The notes under the pieces: model-generated
Databases searched by the model: none
What the model was told of the DNA's origin: nothing
The model's input: only the letters and a program-made list of their open reading frames with translations
Shown: positions 10,037 through 20,240 of the stretch, in pieces
Layout of the letters: each line of letters opens with the position of its first letter
Position numbering within the stretch: position 1 is the first letter of the stretch
Position numbers and translations under genes: made by a program
DNA from: Asterella californica
Taxonomy: Eukaryota > Streptophyta > Marchantiopsida > Marchantiales > Aytoniaceae
Assembly (NCBI GenBank): GCA_036924285.1
Contig: JAYKYS010000004.1
Span: 17,206,001 to 17,270,000 of the forward strand
Length of the DNA: 64,000 bases
Reading direction: 5' to 3'

Positions 10037-10952
10037 TGTAACGACCTATGTTACACACATGAAGTTTGTCTATTAGTAAGGTGTTTAGTTATAACTAAGT
10101 GTTGAGAATGTTTATTTGCTGCCAAAGTACTTTAAGGAGGTATCAAGTTAGTCATGACTAGCTAAAAGTTAGTCATGGTTAAACTTAGCTGTACTTTTGG
10201 CAGAATTTAGATATTTGCTAAAGAGTGAGCACTACTATCTTGTCATCTTGTCTAAAAAGTAGAAAGGAGGTGGAAAGTATCCCTTATCTCCTTTTTGACT
10301 TGATATTAGTGGTTGGATTAAAGTTGTGAACTTTGTGGGCATTAAAAACAAGAAGAGATTCCACATGTTTCCTTTTTAGTGGGTCCTAGTGTAGAGGGGG
10401 GGTGGAAATTCGAGATTCCTTGAGAATATTTCAGAATCCTTCTAGAAGTTGTTGACTTTGAAGGAATAAGCCCATGTGAAAAGGTAAGAAGCCCATGTGA
10501 TTAATGCTTTTATCTTAAGTAATATCTTAGTAAAACTCGGTAAAAGTAGTTACGGCTGAGTTACCGGAAGGTATCAAAGTAAAAACCTAGAATGTATAAA
10601 TAGAGGAGTAGAGAAGAGCTCCTCATCCTTGTTTTCACATCGTCGTAATGACAACTTGAGTAATATAGAGAGTGTGAGATATTTTTAGCATGTGAAGACT
10701 TGAGAGACGTCGTTAAAATGGAGGATTTTAGTTGATGAGTTTAAGGAGATTTTTAGTTGATAAGTTTGTGGGTGTATGAATGAGTGAACTTAGCATTTTT
10801 CCTTTCAAGATTCATGGTGTGCTTCCATCAAAGCCATCAGAGGTGACCCCTGAGTGAGAGACAGGCCCGACATGTTGCAGATTCGTGGATGACGATCGTG
10901 GAGATTGAGAGATCGGGGGGTAGTTGATCGATAGGACCGCGGAGGGTTTACA
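10037..10952 (+). repeat. Gypsy-1 3' LTR
   Basis: Direct repeat of 2184-3098, 916 bp, with TATAAATAG at 10595-10603. It ends ACA just before the attc target copy. Confidence 0.95.
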
Positions 10953-11333
10953 ATTCTTACTTTTCTTAAGATCTTGGAGAGTTCTAAACCTTTGTAGTTT
11001 TCCGTTCTACGGCTCGAGACTTTGATTTCATGCGTTATAGTCTATGTACATATGTACCTCTAAGCAAACTACGCACAAACGACGTGTCTTGTTCTTTTGT
11101 GCTTTGTTTTTTATCCGAACTTATGGAGGAAGCTTGTTATTATTTGCATCATTTTTCCTTCTGCTTTTCTGCAAGTTAGCAAACATATTTCCTGAGCCCA
11201 GTCATGTATCACTTTTGGTTTGCAATGAACTTGATCATAGCTGAGGGTATCGTTGTTTCTATTCCTACTGAACATTTCCATTCATGAGAGAGGTAGAGCT
11301 TTAGAGTCCTCGATAACAGTTTTGATCTCTTGT
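10953..11333. other. Host flank after Gypsy-1, no gene seen
   Basis: T-rich unique DNA that was contiguous with 1849-2183 before insertion. A short frame at 11044-11244 is hydrophobic and low-complexity, with no support. Confidence 0.5.
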
Positions 11334-11645
11334 AGCGAGACGAACAATGCTGCACAAAGTAAAGACTTGACGAGTTCGCTTAGATGACGAGCTGCATCAG
11401 CGTTGGGTGGTCACGCCAATGCTGGAGAAATCGTTGAAAAGTTGAAGATGCGTGAAATCTTGGAAATGGACCACGACCTAGCAAAGAAAATCCTAGCTGA
11501 TCAACAGCAACTCCCGCTCCTCTTATTCTTCTCGGACTCCTTTGGACACTCCTGGCGCTAGAACTGCTAGCCATAGAAGTGTCGTAAGATACTATGGCGC
11601 GCAACCCAACCTTGGTCATGGCAAATGCCACAAAGGCAGCTGCTT
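11334..11645 (+). pseudogene. Exon-like relic of a host gene 3' end
   Basis: Three consecutive frames read like a protein C-terminus. One contains KMREILEMDHDLAKKILADQ (about 11447-11505). The next gives a Ser/Arg/Thr-rich SSYSSRTPLDTPGARTAS (about 11510-11575). The last gives NPTLVMANATKAAA and a stop at 11644-11646. The triplicated segment starts 12 bp further on with sequence resembling a plant 3' UTR, including AATAAAAT near 11777. The family is not recognised. The frame changes mean decay or unseen small introns. Confidence 0.35.
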
Positions 11646-12161
11646 AAGGCGACCTTTTTTATAGAGACCCTTGTGGTTTAAAGATCTTCAGTTTTTAGTT
11701 CGTTTTGCTGTTAGTTCTTCTTTTATTCAAAGTCCTCTCTCATGTCTATTTCATTTCTCTGCTTCTCTTCGTGAATAAAATCTTCGGGGGAGCTTTGTTC
11801 GTGACTATCGATAGCTCCTGTTTTGCTGCTTGTACTTGCTCTCCATTTTAATCAAGTTCTTGGCTTACCGTCAGCTACGTACCCTTCTTACATAAAAAGA
11901 AAAGTCTTCAATTTTTCATCCCTTCTGCCAAAGACAAATGAAAGGAAAATATTCTTCCCCACTACTTTGTACACTGAATTTTGATTTCTCTTATCAAAAA
12001 ACATGTAAATATTATAAAAAATATTATAAAAATTAAATTAATTCAGAATTGATATATGTTAACCAGTCTAAGAGTTCCAGCTGATCCAAATATAAACCAT
12101 AAGTGAAGATCGGACTGCTGCACTGTTGGAAGTATATGTCAAAAAGTATCATTTTATGAGG

Positions 12162-12275
12162 ACATTAATTTATGTTTTAACTCTTCGCATCGGAAGAGTT
12201 AGAGCACAAATTAATATACATCTCATGTACACTTCTAGGTGTACATGAGGTGAATATCTTCTCATATTAAGAGAA
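12162..12275 (+). repeat. Double-hairpin element, copy 1 site a
   Basis: Stem 1: ATTAATTT ... AACTCTTC-GCATCG-GAAGAGTT ... AAATTAAT (12162-12214). Stem 2: CTCATGTACAC-TTCTAG-GTGTACATGAG, then GTGAATAT. It has the same two-stem layout as the element at 56630. The corresponding site in copies 2 and 3 (about 21000 and 28215) keeps only parts of stem 1. Confidence 0.65.
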
Positions 12276-12839
12276 AATACACACCCAATTAAAATACCGT
12301 GGCGATTAACGAGTTGCAATCTATTGATTAGGAAAGACTTGGAGTACCAGAGTGTACTCATGTCAGAAGGATTGGTACTAAAGGACTTCTCTAGTCAGTA
12401 GCTTTGCAATCCCATCCGCTCATTTCTAGGGTTGTGTACAATGTTCGGAGAGTTTAGGCAAATAGAGTAGTGAGAACCGGTTGAGAATGTCAATTTCCGA
12501 AAGTTTAGAGAAAAGAGTCAGAAAGTTATCGAGTAAAAGATGAAAATAGTACTCTCAATACTCGAAAAGTGAAGCAATTTCTGGTAACATTTAGAAAATT
12601 ACCGATTGATGCTAGTTCATGCCGGAAACCCTCGGTTCTTTCAAAAATCCTTCCAGAGCACTGGTTGTGTGGGATCGGATCCTCTCGAGCAAGACTTTTG
12701 TCCGACGCATGACAGTGGGGTTCATGTAGTGGTCGGACTTTGTTCACTGATTACCAAGCAATGTTTGATGGTTGAAGATTTTCACGGAATTTGTGTAAAA
12801 ATGAGGTTTAAGGTTTATGAGAGAGATGAGAGATAAGAA

Positions 12840-13075
12840 TTAAAAAAGAGATGATTCTCGACTTTATTCTCGACAAGCCCGCATTATCACTCTCTTCCAT
12901 CTGAAGATGGAAGAGAGGTGCAATCTTAATTTATTACCTACCTTTTCGATGGGAAGGGTTAAGTAATAAATTAATGTATTAATTAATGAATGGTTATTGT
13001 CAAGTTGGCTCCCGCACTTGTATCTCTGAAGCGCAAAGTACTGCACTTCACTTATGGGTTCTCTAACCACGTTTT
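12840..13075 (-). repeat. Double-hairpin element, copy 1 site b
   Basis: A perfect 12-bp stem CTCTCTTCCATC/GATGGAAGAGAG with a 4-nt loop (12890-12917) is followed by TTAATTTATTAC/GTAATAAATTAA (12926-12937 with 12963-12974). The right flank, read in reverse complement, gives ACCCATAAGTG...CGCTTCAGA.ATACAAG, and this aligns with the left flank of the element at 56540. The two are therefore homologous and in opposite orientation. Confidence 0.8.
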
Positions 13076-13584
13076 CATGTTTTCAGGAACAAGTCACATA
13101 TAACATATAACATTATTATTTTGATTATTATTAAATTTAATTTAGAATATTAAATATTAGTTATAATATCGTTTATAACATAAAAGGAGCAGAAGTTCCC
13201 GAGAACATGTGTTAGAACATGGTCACCGTCGTTCCGCTGCACCTCTTTCCCTCTTCCTCTCTCGTTTTTGTCCTCTTCCCTCTCCTGACCAAACGGTCAC
13301 TTTGCCCGCATAATAGTATGGTGACTTTTATCGTGTTGTCTGACTATAAAAATGGGACGTGGAGTTGTCTGATCTTTGATCAGTATTTGAGTCCAATGTA
13401 AGAAGAGAATCACCCAAAGAAACTAGTCGAATGATTAATAATAGTCTTTAAATAGATTCTATATTGTGCTTGTAAGTCAAGCATGTGCAAGTGCAGCAAG
13501 TTCGGTTGCATAAAGCCTTAGAGCGAAAGAGGTATAAAACTTAGCGTCCCTTGGTCTAATTGGTTTCTTGATGCGACTTTGGAT

Positions 13585-13700
13585 GGATATAATTGACTCT
13601 CTTCCAAGTTCAGAAGAGGAGAAATATGCAGAGTCTTAAATTTATGTACTAATTTTTCCTCTTGGAAGGGTTAGTATATTAATTAAAAATACTTAAATAA
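13585..13700 (-). repeat. Double-hairpin element, copy 1 site c
   Basis: GACTCTCTTCC...GAAGAG...AGAGTC is followed by TACTAATTTTTCC-TCTT-GGAAGGGTTAGTA with A+T-rich outer arms. The same CTTCC/GGAAG core and order occur as at site b. It recurs at about 22375-22470 and 29605-29700. Confidence 0.65.
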
Positions 13701-14861
13701 ATATTATTTTTTGATGCAGCGAATACTTTTCATGGAAACGTAATAGAAGCTCTATTCACTGCACATACAGATTTACTGTTGTCAACACCCAGATGTACTA
13801 TTTTGTGAAAACAAGCCTCGTAAGCTGAGGAGAGAAGGGCTGAATTAGGAATTTAAATTTAGTTGGTTGAATTTAGTCATCTGGACTATAATTAAGTTTT
13901 GTCTTCTGTTCTTTTCATATTTTTCTAATATCACATCTTCTATTTGCTAACTTAATACTCCTTAGTCTGCGAAATAACTTTGTGACCACACTTGTTTAAA
14001 AGTACGCGAGATTGTACCGTTTGTTACACCAACTTGGAACTTTTTTGCTATGCTATTTGCTATGCTTTTTCCTCTAACTGGGAGATGTTGTCTTTCCCTG
14101 TACTCTTTACACATAAAGTCTCTGAGTCCTATCTCTTCTCCCATGAAGGAGGCATTTTGATTCTTATCTCTTTTCCCATGAACGAGGGATCTAATTTGAA
14201 CAGTAAATCGTGAAACTTGGTCCTTGCTGTCTTTATGTATACACTGGTCTTATTTTGACGATTCGTGAATGGCGAAGAGATGATGCTTATGGGGTATGAA
14301 TCTTGACTTGATTTAGATTCTAGAATTATTTATTTTCAAATTTTAATTTTACAAGACTTGGTTTATGATAATTATTTTCATATTTAATTAGAACCTAATT
14401 TTATTAAAAAGAAACAAAACTGATACTCTAATATAAAACTGGTATCGAACCATGTTTACGTCTCGTTTATCTGTGGCATCTTAGTTTCTGGACTGCATAA
14501 GCTTTATTACCCACACATATAGTACCAAACCACAATTTACTTTCCTTTTAACGCATGTGAATCGAAGAATACTGAAGCACAATATGGTCCTGCTGGAACT
14601 CGGTACTTGGTGATGTAAAGTGGACCTTACGTCATCTCCATCGCACAATCGCGAACTAAAGAGTTAACGATAAACTTGAACATTAGAGGTGTCAAAATTA
14701 AACGTAGAGATTTTTTACGACAAACGTGAGAAAAGTCATGAAAAATAATCGTACAACTTTGTCTAAGACTGTGGTTCACAAGGAAGTGAGAGTTTGAGTA
14801 AAAAAGTCAGTTTCTTTGTTAATTATTTTCTGTCACTAAAACTGGAAATGCATAATTTATG

Positions 14862-15170
14862 TTGACACCTTCCTACTAACACCGCTCACGAGTGAAATGA
14901 ACCAGAAGTGAATAAGCAAATGCTCATGGACATTTCATGCGGGTACCTCCGCAGGTACTTGCAAGAAACACTCGTGGATATCTGGCCGAAGTTGTAACTC
15001 CCCTCGCGGACGAGGAATCTGTCTATTATATCCGACCGGACATCCATGGGCATTTCTTGGCAAATTCTTCCTGGCATCTCCAGAGGTGTCTACAGGAAAT
15101 GCTCATGGTCATTTGCTTATTCACTTCTGGTTCATTTCAACCGTGAGTGATGTCAATAGAAAAGTGTCAA
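14862..15170. mobile_element. Palindromic MITE-like element, long form (copy 1)
   Basis: The ends are inverted repeats of about 80 bp beginning TTGACAC (14862) and ending GTGTCAA (15170). The arm includes TGAAATGAACCAGAAGTGAA and AGCAAATG. The 309-bp element has an unrelated interior of about 150 bp with no coding potential. No clear target duplication is visible. It has no recognisable transposase, so it is treated as a non-autonomous foldback or MITE. Confidence 0.75.
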
Positions 15171-15851
15171 TGTAAGCTATGAATTCTCATTGTATTGACA
15201 AAATATTTTAAGGGAAAGATGATTCTTTTTACTCAAAATCTCACCTCTCGGTGAGCTGAGATCTTAGACAAAGTTTCTCGATTATTGTTTACGATTTCTC
15301 TCACGTCAGCCGTAAAGAAATCTTTATGTTTACCCTCTTTTATATCAGTAGAGAAATCTTTATGTTTAACTTGACACCCTTTTTTATATCAATAGAGTTT
15401 TGAGAATAGAGACTTCCCCGTGCTGACATTAATAAATGATGGTCCTCATCGAGATAAAAGTTTTATCTTTATTTTCTATATCAACAATGATTTTTATTTG
15501 GACAAAAGGAGTTTACACATCTGACTAAACGATAATATTCCAACGTGTATCCGAAGAGTGAAAAACTTAAAATATCTAAATAAAATCTTTTTTAGAGGTT
15601 GGAGTTCAATCCCACATTCTTGATATTAAAATAATATCTCGTATTATCTTAAATGTGGCATTTCAGTGTGTTTCTTAACTCTTGGATAGCGTTAAAAACC
15701 TATAAATTAGAGTTTTTATAATTTTGTATTATTCGGATATATATATTGACACATTCCAGTTCAGTGATATATTGTGCGGTTGTTATTGACTCAAAAGAAA
15801 AGACAAGTTCTCTATGGCAGTGAGGAAATTTACTAGACGCCATGGCTCTTT

Positions 15852-16151
15852 TCATAGCGGTGAAGAAATTTGCATTTCCGAGACTCTATGCATATATAAT
15901 GAACATTCATTTATCGTTAACTCTCCTGTTAGCGTCCGTACGGTGGAGATGCCCGTAGTCTCCATCCCATGCCACCTCGACAACAGGCGGTCACTTGCAG
16001 CCGCTTGTACTGCCGACTCACTATTAATTTCTATTTTGAGTTTTTGGAAAAGGCAGCGGCAGGCTAAATAGTTTATTAAAATGAAGAGAAAGAACAAGAC
16101 GACCAACCGGCAAGAGAGGAACACCCACGGCAACCATCTACCGTTATTCAA
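15852..16151 (-). CDS. Recurring 99-codon frame, copy 1; possible small membrane protein or exon
   Basis: Translation from a TTG. The frame stays open further upstream and no nearby ATG exists. It has a hydrophobic span (VVLFFLFILINYLACRC, about residues 18-34) and a polar C-terminal half ending SEMQISSPL. The frame is kept without indels in all three copies while flanking DNA has many. Of nine variable sites among copies counted by eye, six are synonymous and three change residues (M/I, E/K, L/F). No family is recognised. If coding, it would be an internal exon or use a non-AUG start. The plus-strand frame through the same DNA is not conserved. Confidence 0.3.
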   Translation of the reverse strand: MNNGRWLPWVFLSCRLVVLFFLFILINYLACRCLFQKLKIEINSESAVQAAASDRLLSRWHGMETTGISTVRTLTGELTINECSLYMHRVSEMQISSPL

Positions 16152-17905
16152 ATGTTGCTCAGATCGAAGTATCGTTTTTACTATTTATATCCACCCTGTC
16201 ATCACTGTTTTAGGTCCCTAAATAAGGGAGTTTCCCGCAATCCATGAACACGAAGAGTCCGCGTTCCGGGGAAATCGTTTTAGTTTCCGGAAATCTTCGC
16301 AACGTGAAGCTCGTTAAAACTGAAGACGCTGGAGATTACCGGAAAGCGTAATTCTTGTTTTGTCTGGACGGAAATTTATTAATTAACGTAAGACTTCTGT
16401 AGCATTGAACTACCACCAGCTGAAAATCGTTTCAGAATAAAGTAAAATAACTAGAATATACTAACAAAATTCACCCAAAATTTTTAACGGAGTTCTACAT
16501 ATCCGTAAAGTCTGTTAGTATCTTGGAGATTCCTTTGTGTGTAATTTTAATTACATTATTCCTGGGAAAATAAGAGAAAAACGGCCCACTATTGATGGCC
16601 CACTACCGAGGAGAGAACGTTTGTGTGGCGCATCATGGAGCGATACAGCATCAGTGCAGTGCTTGGGGAAAAATTCTTCAGTTACCGGTAAATATCGCAC
16701 TGCAAAAAGCAATTTAACCAGTTCTTATCGATCCGTATTTGATTGAATTTTCCAAGTAACTTCTTGGCCATTATGTGCTGTACGCTGCTTGCATTTGTGG
16801 ATGCTGTCTGTTCCGAGCTTAAGCTTACATTTCTACATCCGATTCTTCAGTCTCCTTGTCATGTCTCGATCAGAACTCCATTCCGGTGGGTTGTGATCTT
16901 CTTGTTCACTTCTGTTGATCGTCTCGTTAATAAATTTTGAATCTTTCAAAGCGCGGATTAGCTCGGAGTGCCACATCATGATGTAAGGAAATTTAACCGT
17001 TATTCAGAAAATAATTTTAGTGACATGCATCTCCATCCTAACGTGGAATTGTGAAATAATGAATCAACTTAAAACTATTCATCAACTTTACAAGTTAAGA
17101 TTCATCTCGAAACAAACTACTGGGTATAGACAAAGAAATTTTAAGATGAAAATTATATGTTTCTTGGAACAAAACGGAAAGTTTTCTTCAAATCAAAATA
17201 CACTGGGAGAAGAAAAGAAATATTTGTTTTTATACTCATAGACGGGGTTTAAACGCTGGAGGAGAGAGCGATACCATTGTGACCTCAGGGAACTGTTGTC
17301 GTGAACGCTAGCTAGAAAGCAGGCTGGAGACTAGAAGAGAAGACTGGTTTAACCGGTTGTGTGAGCTTCTGTAGCAGAAGCTCGAGACTACGAGCATGCT
17401 GGAGGAGATACCAGTCATATCGTTGTCTTATCTTATCGTACCATTTTGCTGTTTTGTGGTCAGAAGGGTTTATGGTTTGAAGTACCTTGAAGTCAAATAC
17501 CTTCCTAAGAGAGAAACTTGAAGCAACTACCACTTCTCATGGTAAAGACTGCGAGCAGAGTTATCTGTTCATCGACAGTCGAAGCTCCAAGAAGAAGTTC
17601 CAGATTTTATCATGTGAGTCGTCCTTGCATCTTATTTGTTGTAAATGTACTATCGACTGTTTCACTTCCTGTGGTCGTCGCACGACAGTCCTATAATTGT
17701 CGTACTCGCATATAGAGATGATGCGGATTTGTTTTGTCAGTGGAAAACTACATAAACCTGTTAGTTTTTTCGTATATCATTAGTACTCATCACGGTTAGC
17801 TTTTGGTATGCGCCCTAGCCGACATCGACAGTCCTGCAGTCTCGGCCCAGATTTCCTCGAGCTCGTCACAGTTACAAATTTGGATACAGATCATATGCCT
17901 ATAGT

Positions 17906-17914
17906 TATATAAAG
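17906..17914 (+). promoter_or_regulatory. Possible TATA box in repeat unit
   Basis: TATATAAAG, followed at once by the 21-bp repeats. It also occurs in copy 2 at about 26572. No transcript or gene can be assigned. Confidence 0.3.
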
Positions 17915-17941
17915 GAGCTTGAGTCGGACACTTCTTCAAAC

Positions 17942-18004
17942 TTCCTCGAGCTCAGGCTGGAGTTCCTCGAGCTCAGGTTGGAGTTCCTCGAGCTCAGGCT
18001 GGAG
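17942..18004 (+). repeat. 21-bp tandem repeat, three units
   Basis: TTCCTCGAGCTCAGGCTGGA plus G, three times (one T for C in unit 2). Copy 2 has a single unit at about 26607, so this is a short expansion private to copy 1. In frame it would encode SSSSGW repeats, but there is no other coding support. Confidence 0.9.
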
Positions 18005-18357
18005 GACTTCGAATAACAGTCAGGAAGCTAGGCAAGTACAGTATAATTATGACTTCTGTGATCGTGCTCACGCTCAGTTTCATATCTCTTCGTGTAATTA
18101 CAACCATATCTTTGGTAGAGCTGCTGCTACAGGCTCCTTGTGCTCAAGCGCGAGCTAGCAGCTTGTGTGCCGAGCTTGTCAGGTCGTAAAAGGTGGCTGG
18201 ATGACTTCAAGTAACAGTCAGGAAGCTAGGCAAGTACAGTATAATTATGACGTCTGTGATCGCGCTCGCGCTTAGTTTCATACCTCTTCGTGTAATTACA
18301 ACCATATCTTTGATAGAGCTGCTGCTACAGACTCCTTGTGCTGAAGCGCAAGCTAGC
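18005..18357 (+). repeat. 198-bp tandem repeat, 1.8 units (copy 1)
   Basis: Units begin GACTTC at 18005 and 18203. They share CAGTCAGGAAGCTAGGCAAG, GTGTAATTACAACCATATCT and GCTCCTTGTGCTCAAGCGC-like parts. Copy 2 has the same array at 26627-26985 with the same 198-bp spacing, so it predates the triplication. Confidence 0.9.
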
Positions 18358-18502
18358 ACAAGTTCGAAAAGCTTATTTGTCGGTTTGAAAGATCATATAT
18401 CTTACATTAACATTTTTCTTTTAGTACATAGTTCTCATAGTATGGGGGATTTCCTTGCCAGTTCCCTGATCTCAGATAATGGGTTGTATGTAAGTGAGTA
18501 GA

Positions 18503-18890
18503 CAAGGACGAGAACAAGATCTCAAGAAATTTCCCTGGAAGTTTGTTCATCTAATTTGATAAGTCGCATGAACTGGACTAGATGATGTCAAGAACATGAG
18601 GAGTCAAAGAAATTTCCTCACGGAGTTTGTTGATCTCAGATGACAAACTGGACTTGACAAGATGAAGAACATTAGGATTCTGAGAAATTTCCTCACAGAG
18701 ATTGTTGATATCAGAAATGACAAACTGGACCAGACAAGATCAAGAACGTTAGGATTTTGAGAAATTTTCTCGCGGTTTGATCTAGATAACAGGTCCCATG
18801 AACTAACTATATTACTGGACTCGTCAAGATTCTGAGAAATTTCTTCGCAAGAGTTTGATCTAAGTCAGATGACAGGTTGCATGAACTTGA
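18503..18890 (+). repeat. 74-83-bp degenerate tandem repeat, about five units (copy 1 only)
   Basis: GAGAAATTTCCTCRC..AGTTTGTTGATCTCAG recurs near 18525, 18608, 18682, 18759 and 18833. It lies in the 1.4 kb absent from copy 2. Confidence 0.8.
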
Positions 18891-19549
18891 CTTCACAAGA
18901 GCATCAACGTCAAGAGTCTTTCTCTGCAAATTGCAGACGATTCAATTGTTGACTCTTACTCAAGGTTGGCACATGCAAGAATCGACCACTAGCATGGGCG
19001 ATCAACTCTCGTTCGGAAGAGTGGAATGTAGAGATTTTGATATAAGTTTATTGTTTAGACATTAGCCAGCTGTCTCACTAGGCTCAACGTTCCACAAAGA
19101 GACAATCAACGCAAGTTCCGAGGTAAGAGACGGAGGACTAGACTTAGGATCTATCTACAACTTTACCCGGCGAATGAACTGTATACTAGGGGGTTGAACA
19201 AACCAAGCAGCAGTTGTGCGGAGCTAGCTATGATGCTATTCCAATTGGATATTGCAGTGTTCTGCTGCCTGTGATAAAAAACCATACGAGCTAGCCACCC
19301 ATATCATTAATACCAGAGGTGAGAGGAGTTGAGCGAGTAGTTTGTGGTACACCGATGAACGTAATTTCTTGTCGGTTAGAATTCTTTTGATTATTTCTGA
19401 AGGTATGGATTGTGTCGTAGCAAGAAACAGATCATAGTGTTCGCTGGCATGTCCAACTAAAAGCTCGATGCTATATAGGAGAGGACTAGCAGTACCGGGG
19501 ATCTCTAAGCTCACAGGTGTCAAAAGGCTTTTGTTACATCACTTGTACA

Positions 19550-19680
19550 TCAGCGTGTGATAGCCTGTTGGGTATATCTTTTCTATAGACTCGACAGGTC
19601 TAGGGTTCGATTCTCTACACTGGCTCGGGTTGTGCTTTTCTCCTCGGTGGCTCGGGTTATGCTTAATTATTTATTTTATT
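19550..19680 (+). repeat. tRNA-like sequence, possible SINE head
   Basis: An A-box match TAGCCTGTTGGG (19561-19572) and a B-box match GGTTCGATTCT (19614-19624) lie at tRNA-like spacing. They are followed by a T-rich stretch. A T-arm can pair (TAGGG/CTCTA), but no full cloverleaf with anticodon arm was worked out. It lies in the copy-1-only block. It could be a SINE or a tRNA pseudogene. Confidence 0.45.
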
Positions 19681-19935
19681 TTTTTGTCATGCAGATTTTT
19701 TCAGATTATTTTTTGTTTTCCATGTGAGGCTACCGAAGGTGATATTCGTATTATCATATTGGTCTTTGGTCTCTGATTCACTGCAACTTGTTCGAGGTAA
19801 ACCTTATCAACCTTCTTTGTTTCTTCTTGCATTATAGTGTATAAATGCTTAGATGATTCTATCTTATATTTACTGTAGTTCTTGTGAAATTTTTAGAAAA
19901 TAGAAAAAATTAATATAATTTATATCTATTAAATA

Positions 19936-20240
19936 TTTTTGAAATTAATTTATGTTTATATACATCTCTACATTCTAAGGCATGACCTTGATTGATCTGC
20001 AGTGTGGATGTCATGGATTATAAACATATATATATATATTTCAACAGAAATTTAATAGTTAATCATCACTTTGTCTTCAAAGTAGTAACTTAGCTATTTA
20101 TTGATTAAGTATCTTTGAAGTTGATATATGTTTATATACATCTTTACATTCTAAGATATGAACTTAATTGGTCTACAGCGTGGATGTTATAGATTACAAA
20201 CATAAATATACTTCAATAGACATTTATTAAAAAATATGCA
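19936..20240 (+). repeat. A+T-rich tandem duplication, about 176-bp unit
   Basis: TTTATATACATCT.TACATTCTAAG and GTGGATGT.AT.GATTA occur twice, starting near 19936 and 20111. The same pair lies at about 27175-27475 in copy 2. Confidence 0.8.

Larger units (their letters stand above)
2184..10952 (+). mobile_element. Gypsy-1, Ty3/gypsy LTR retrotransposon, degenerate
   Basis: Two LTRs of 915-916 bp in direct orientation start TGTAACG and end ACA. They flank a tRNA-Asp-like primer site, a long leader, gag, PR, RT, RNase H, IN and a purine tract. The order PR-RT-RH-IN defines Ty3/gypsy. The target duplication is attc (2180-2183 and 10953-10956), 4 bp with TG..CA ends, or aattc if the LTR ends one base earlier. 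The LTRs differ at roughly 15-20 positions by eye (about 98% identity), so the insertion is fairly recent. The coding region carries stops at 5437, 6887, 7679 and 8054, a frameshift near 5890 and a 14-bp duplication at 8661-8688, so it is not autonomous. I see no chromodomain after the integrase. Confidence 0.95.

Noticed and set aside
12606..12836. 76-codon plus-strand frame repeated in all three copies (also 21394-21624 and 28612-28842)
   Set aside because: Copy differences are mostly amino-acid changing (about six of nine by eye), as expected for non-coding DNA. No motif.
17942..18004. Regular short repeats that might be taken for a CRISPR array
   Set aside because: The units are directly adjacent with no spacers, and the context is eukaryotic.
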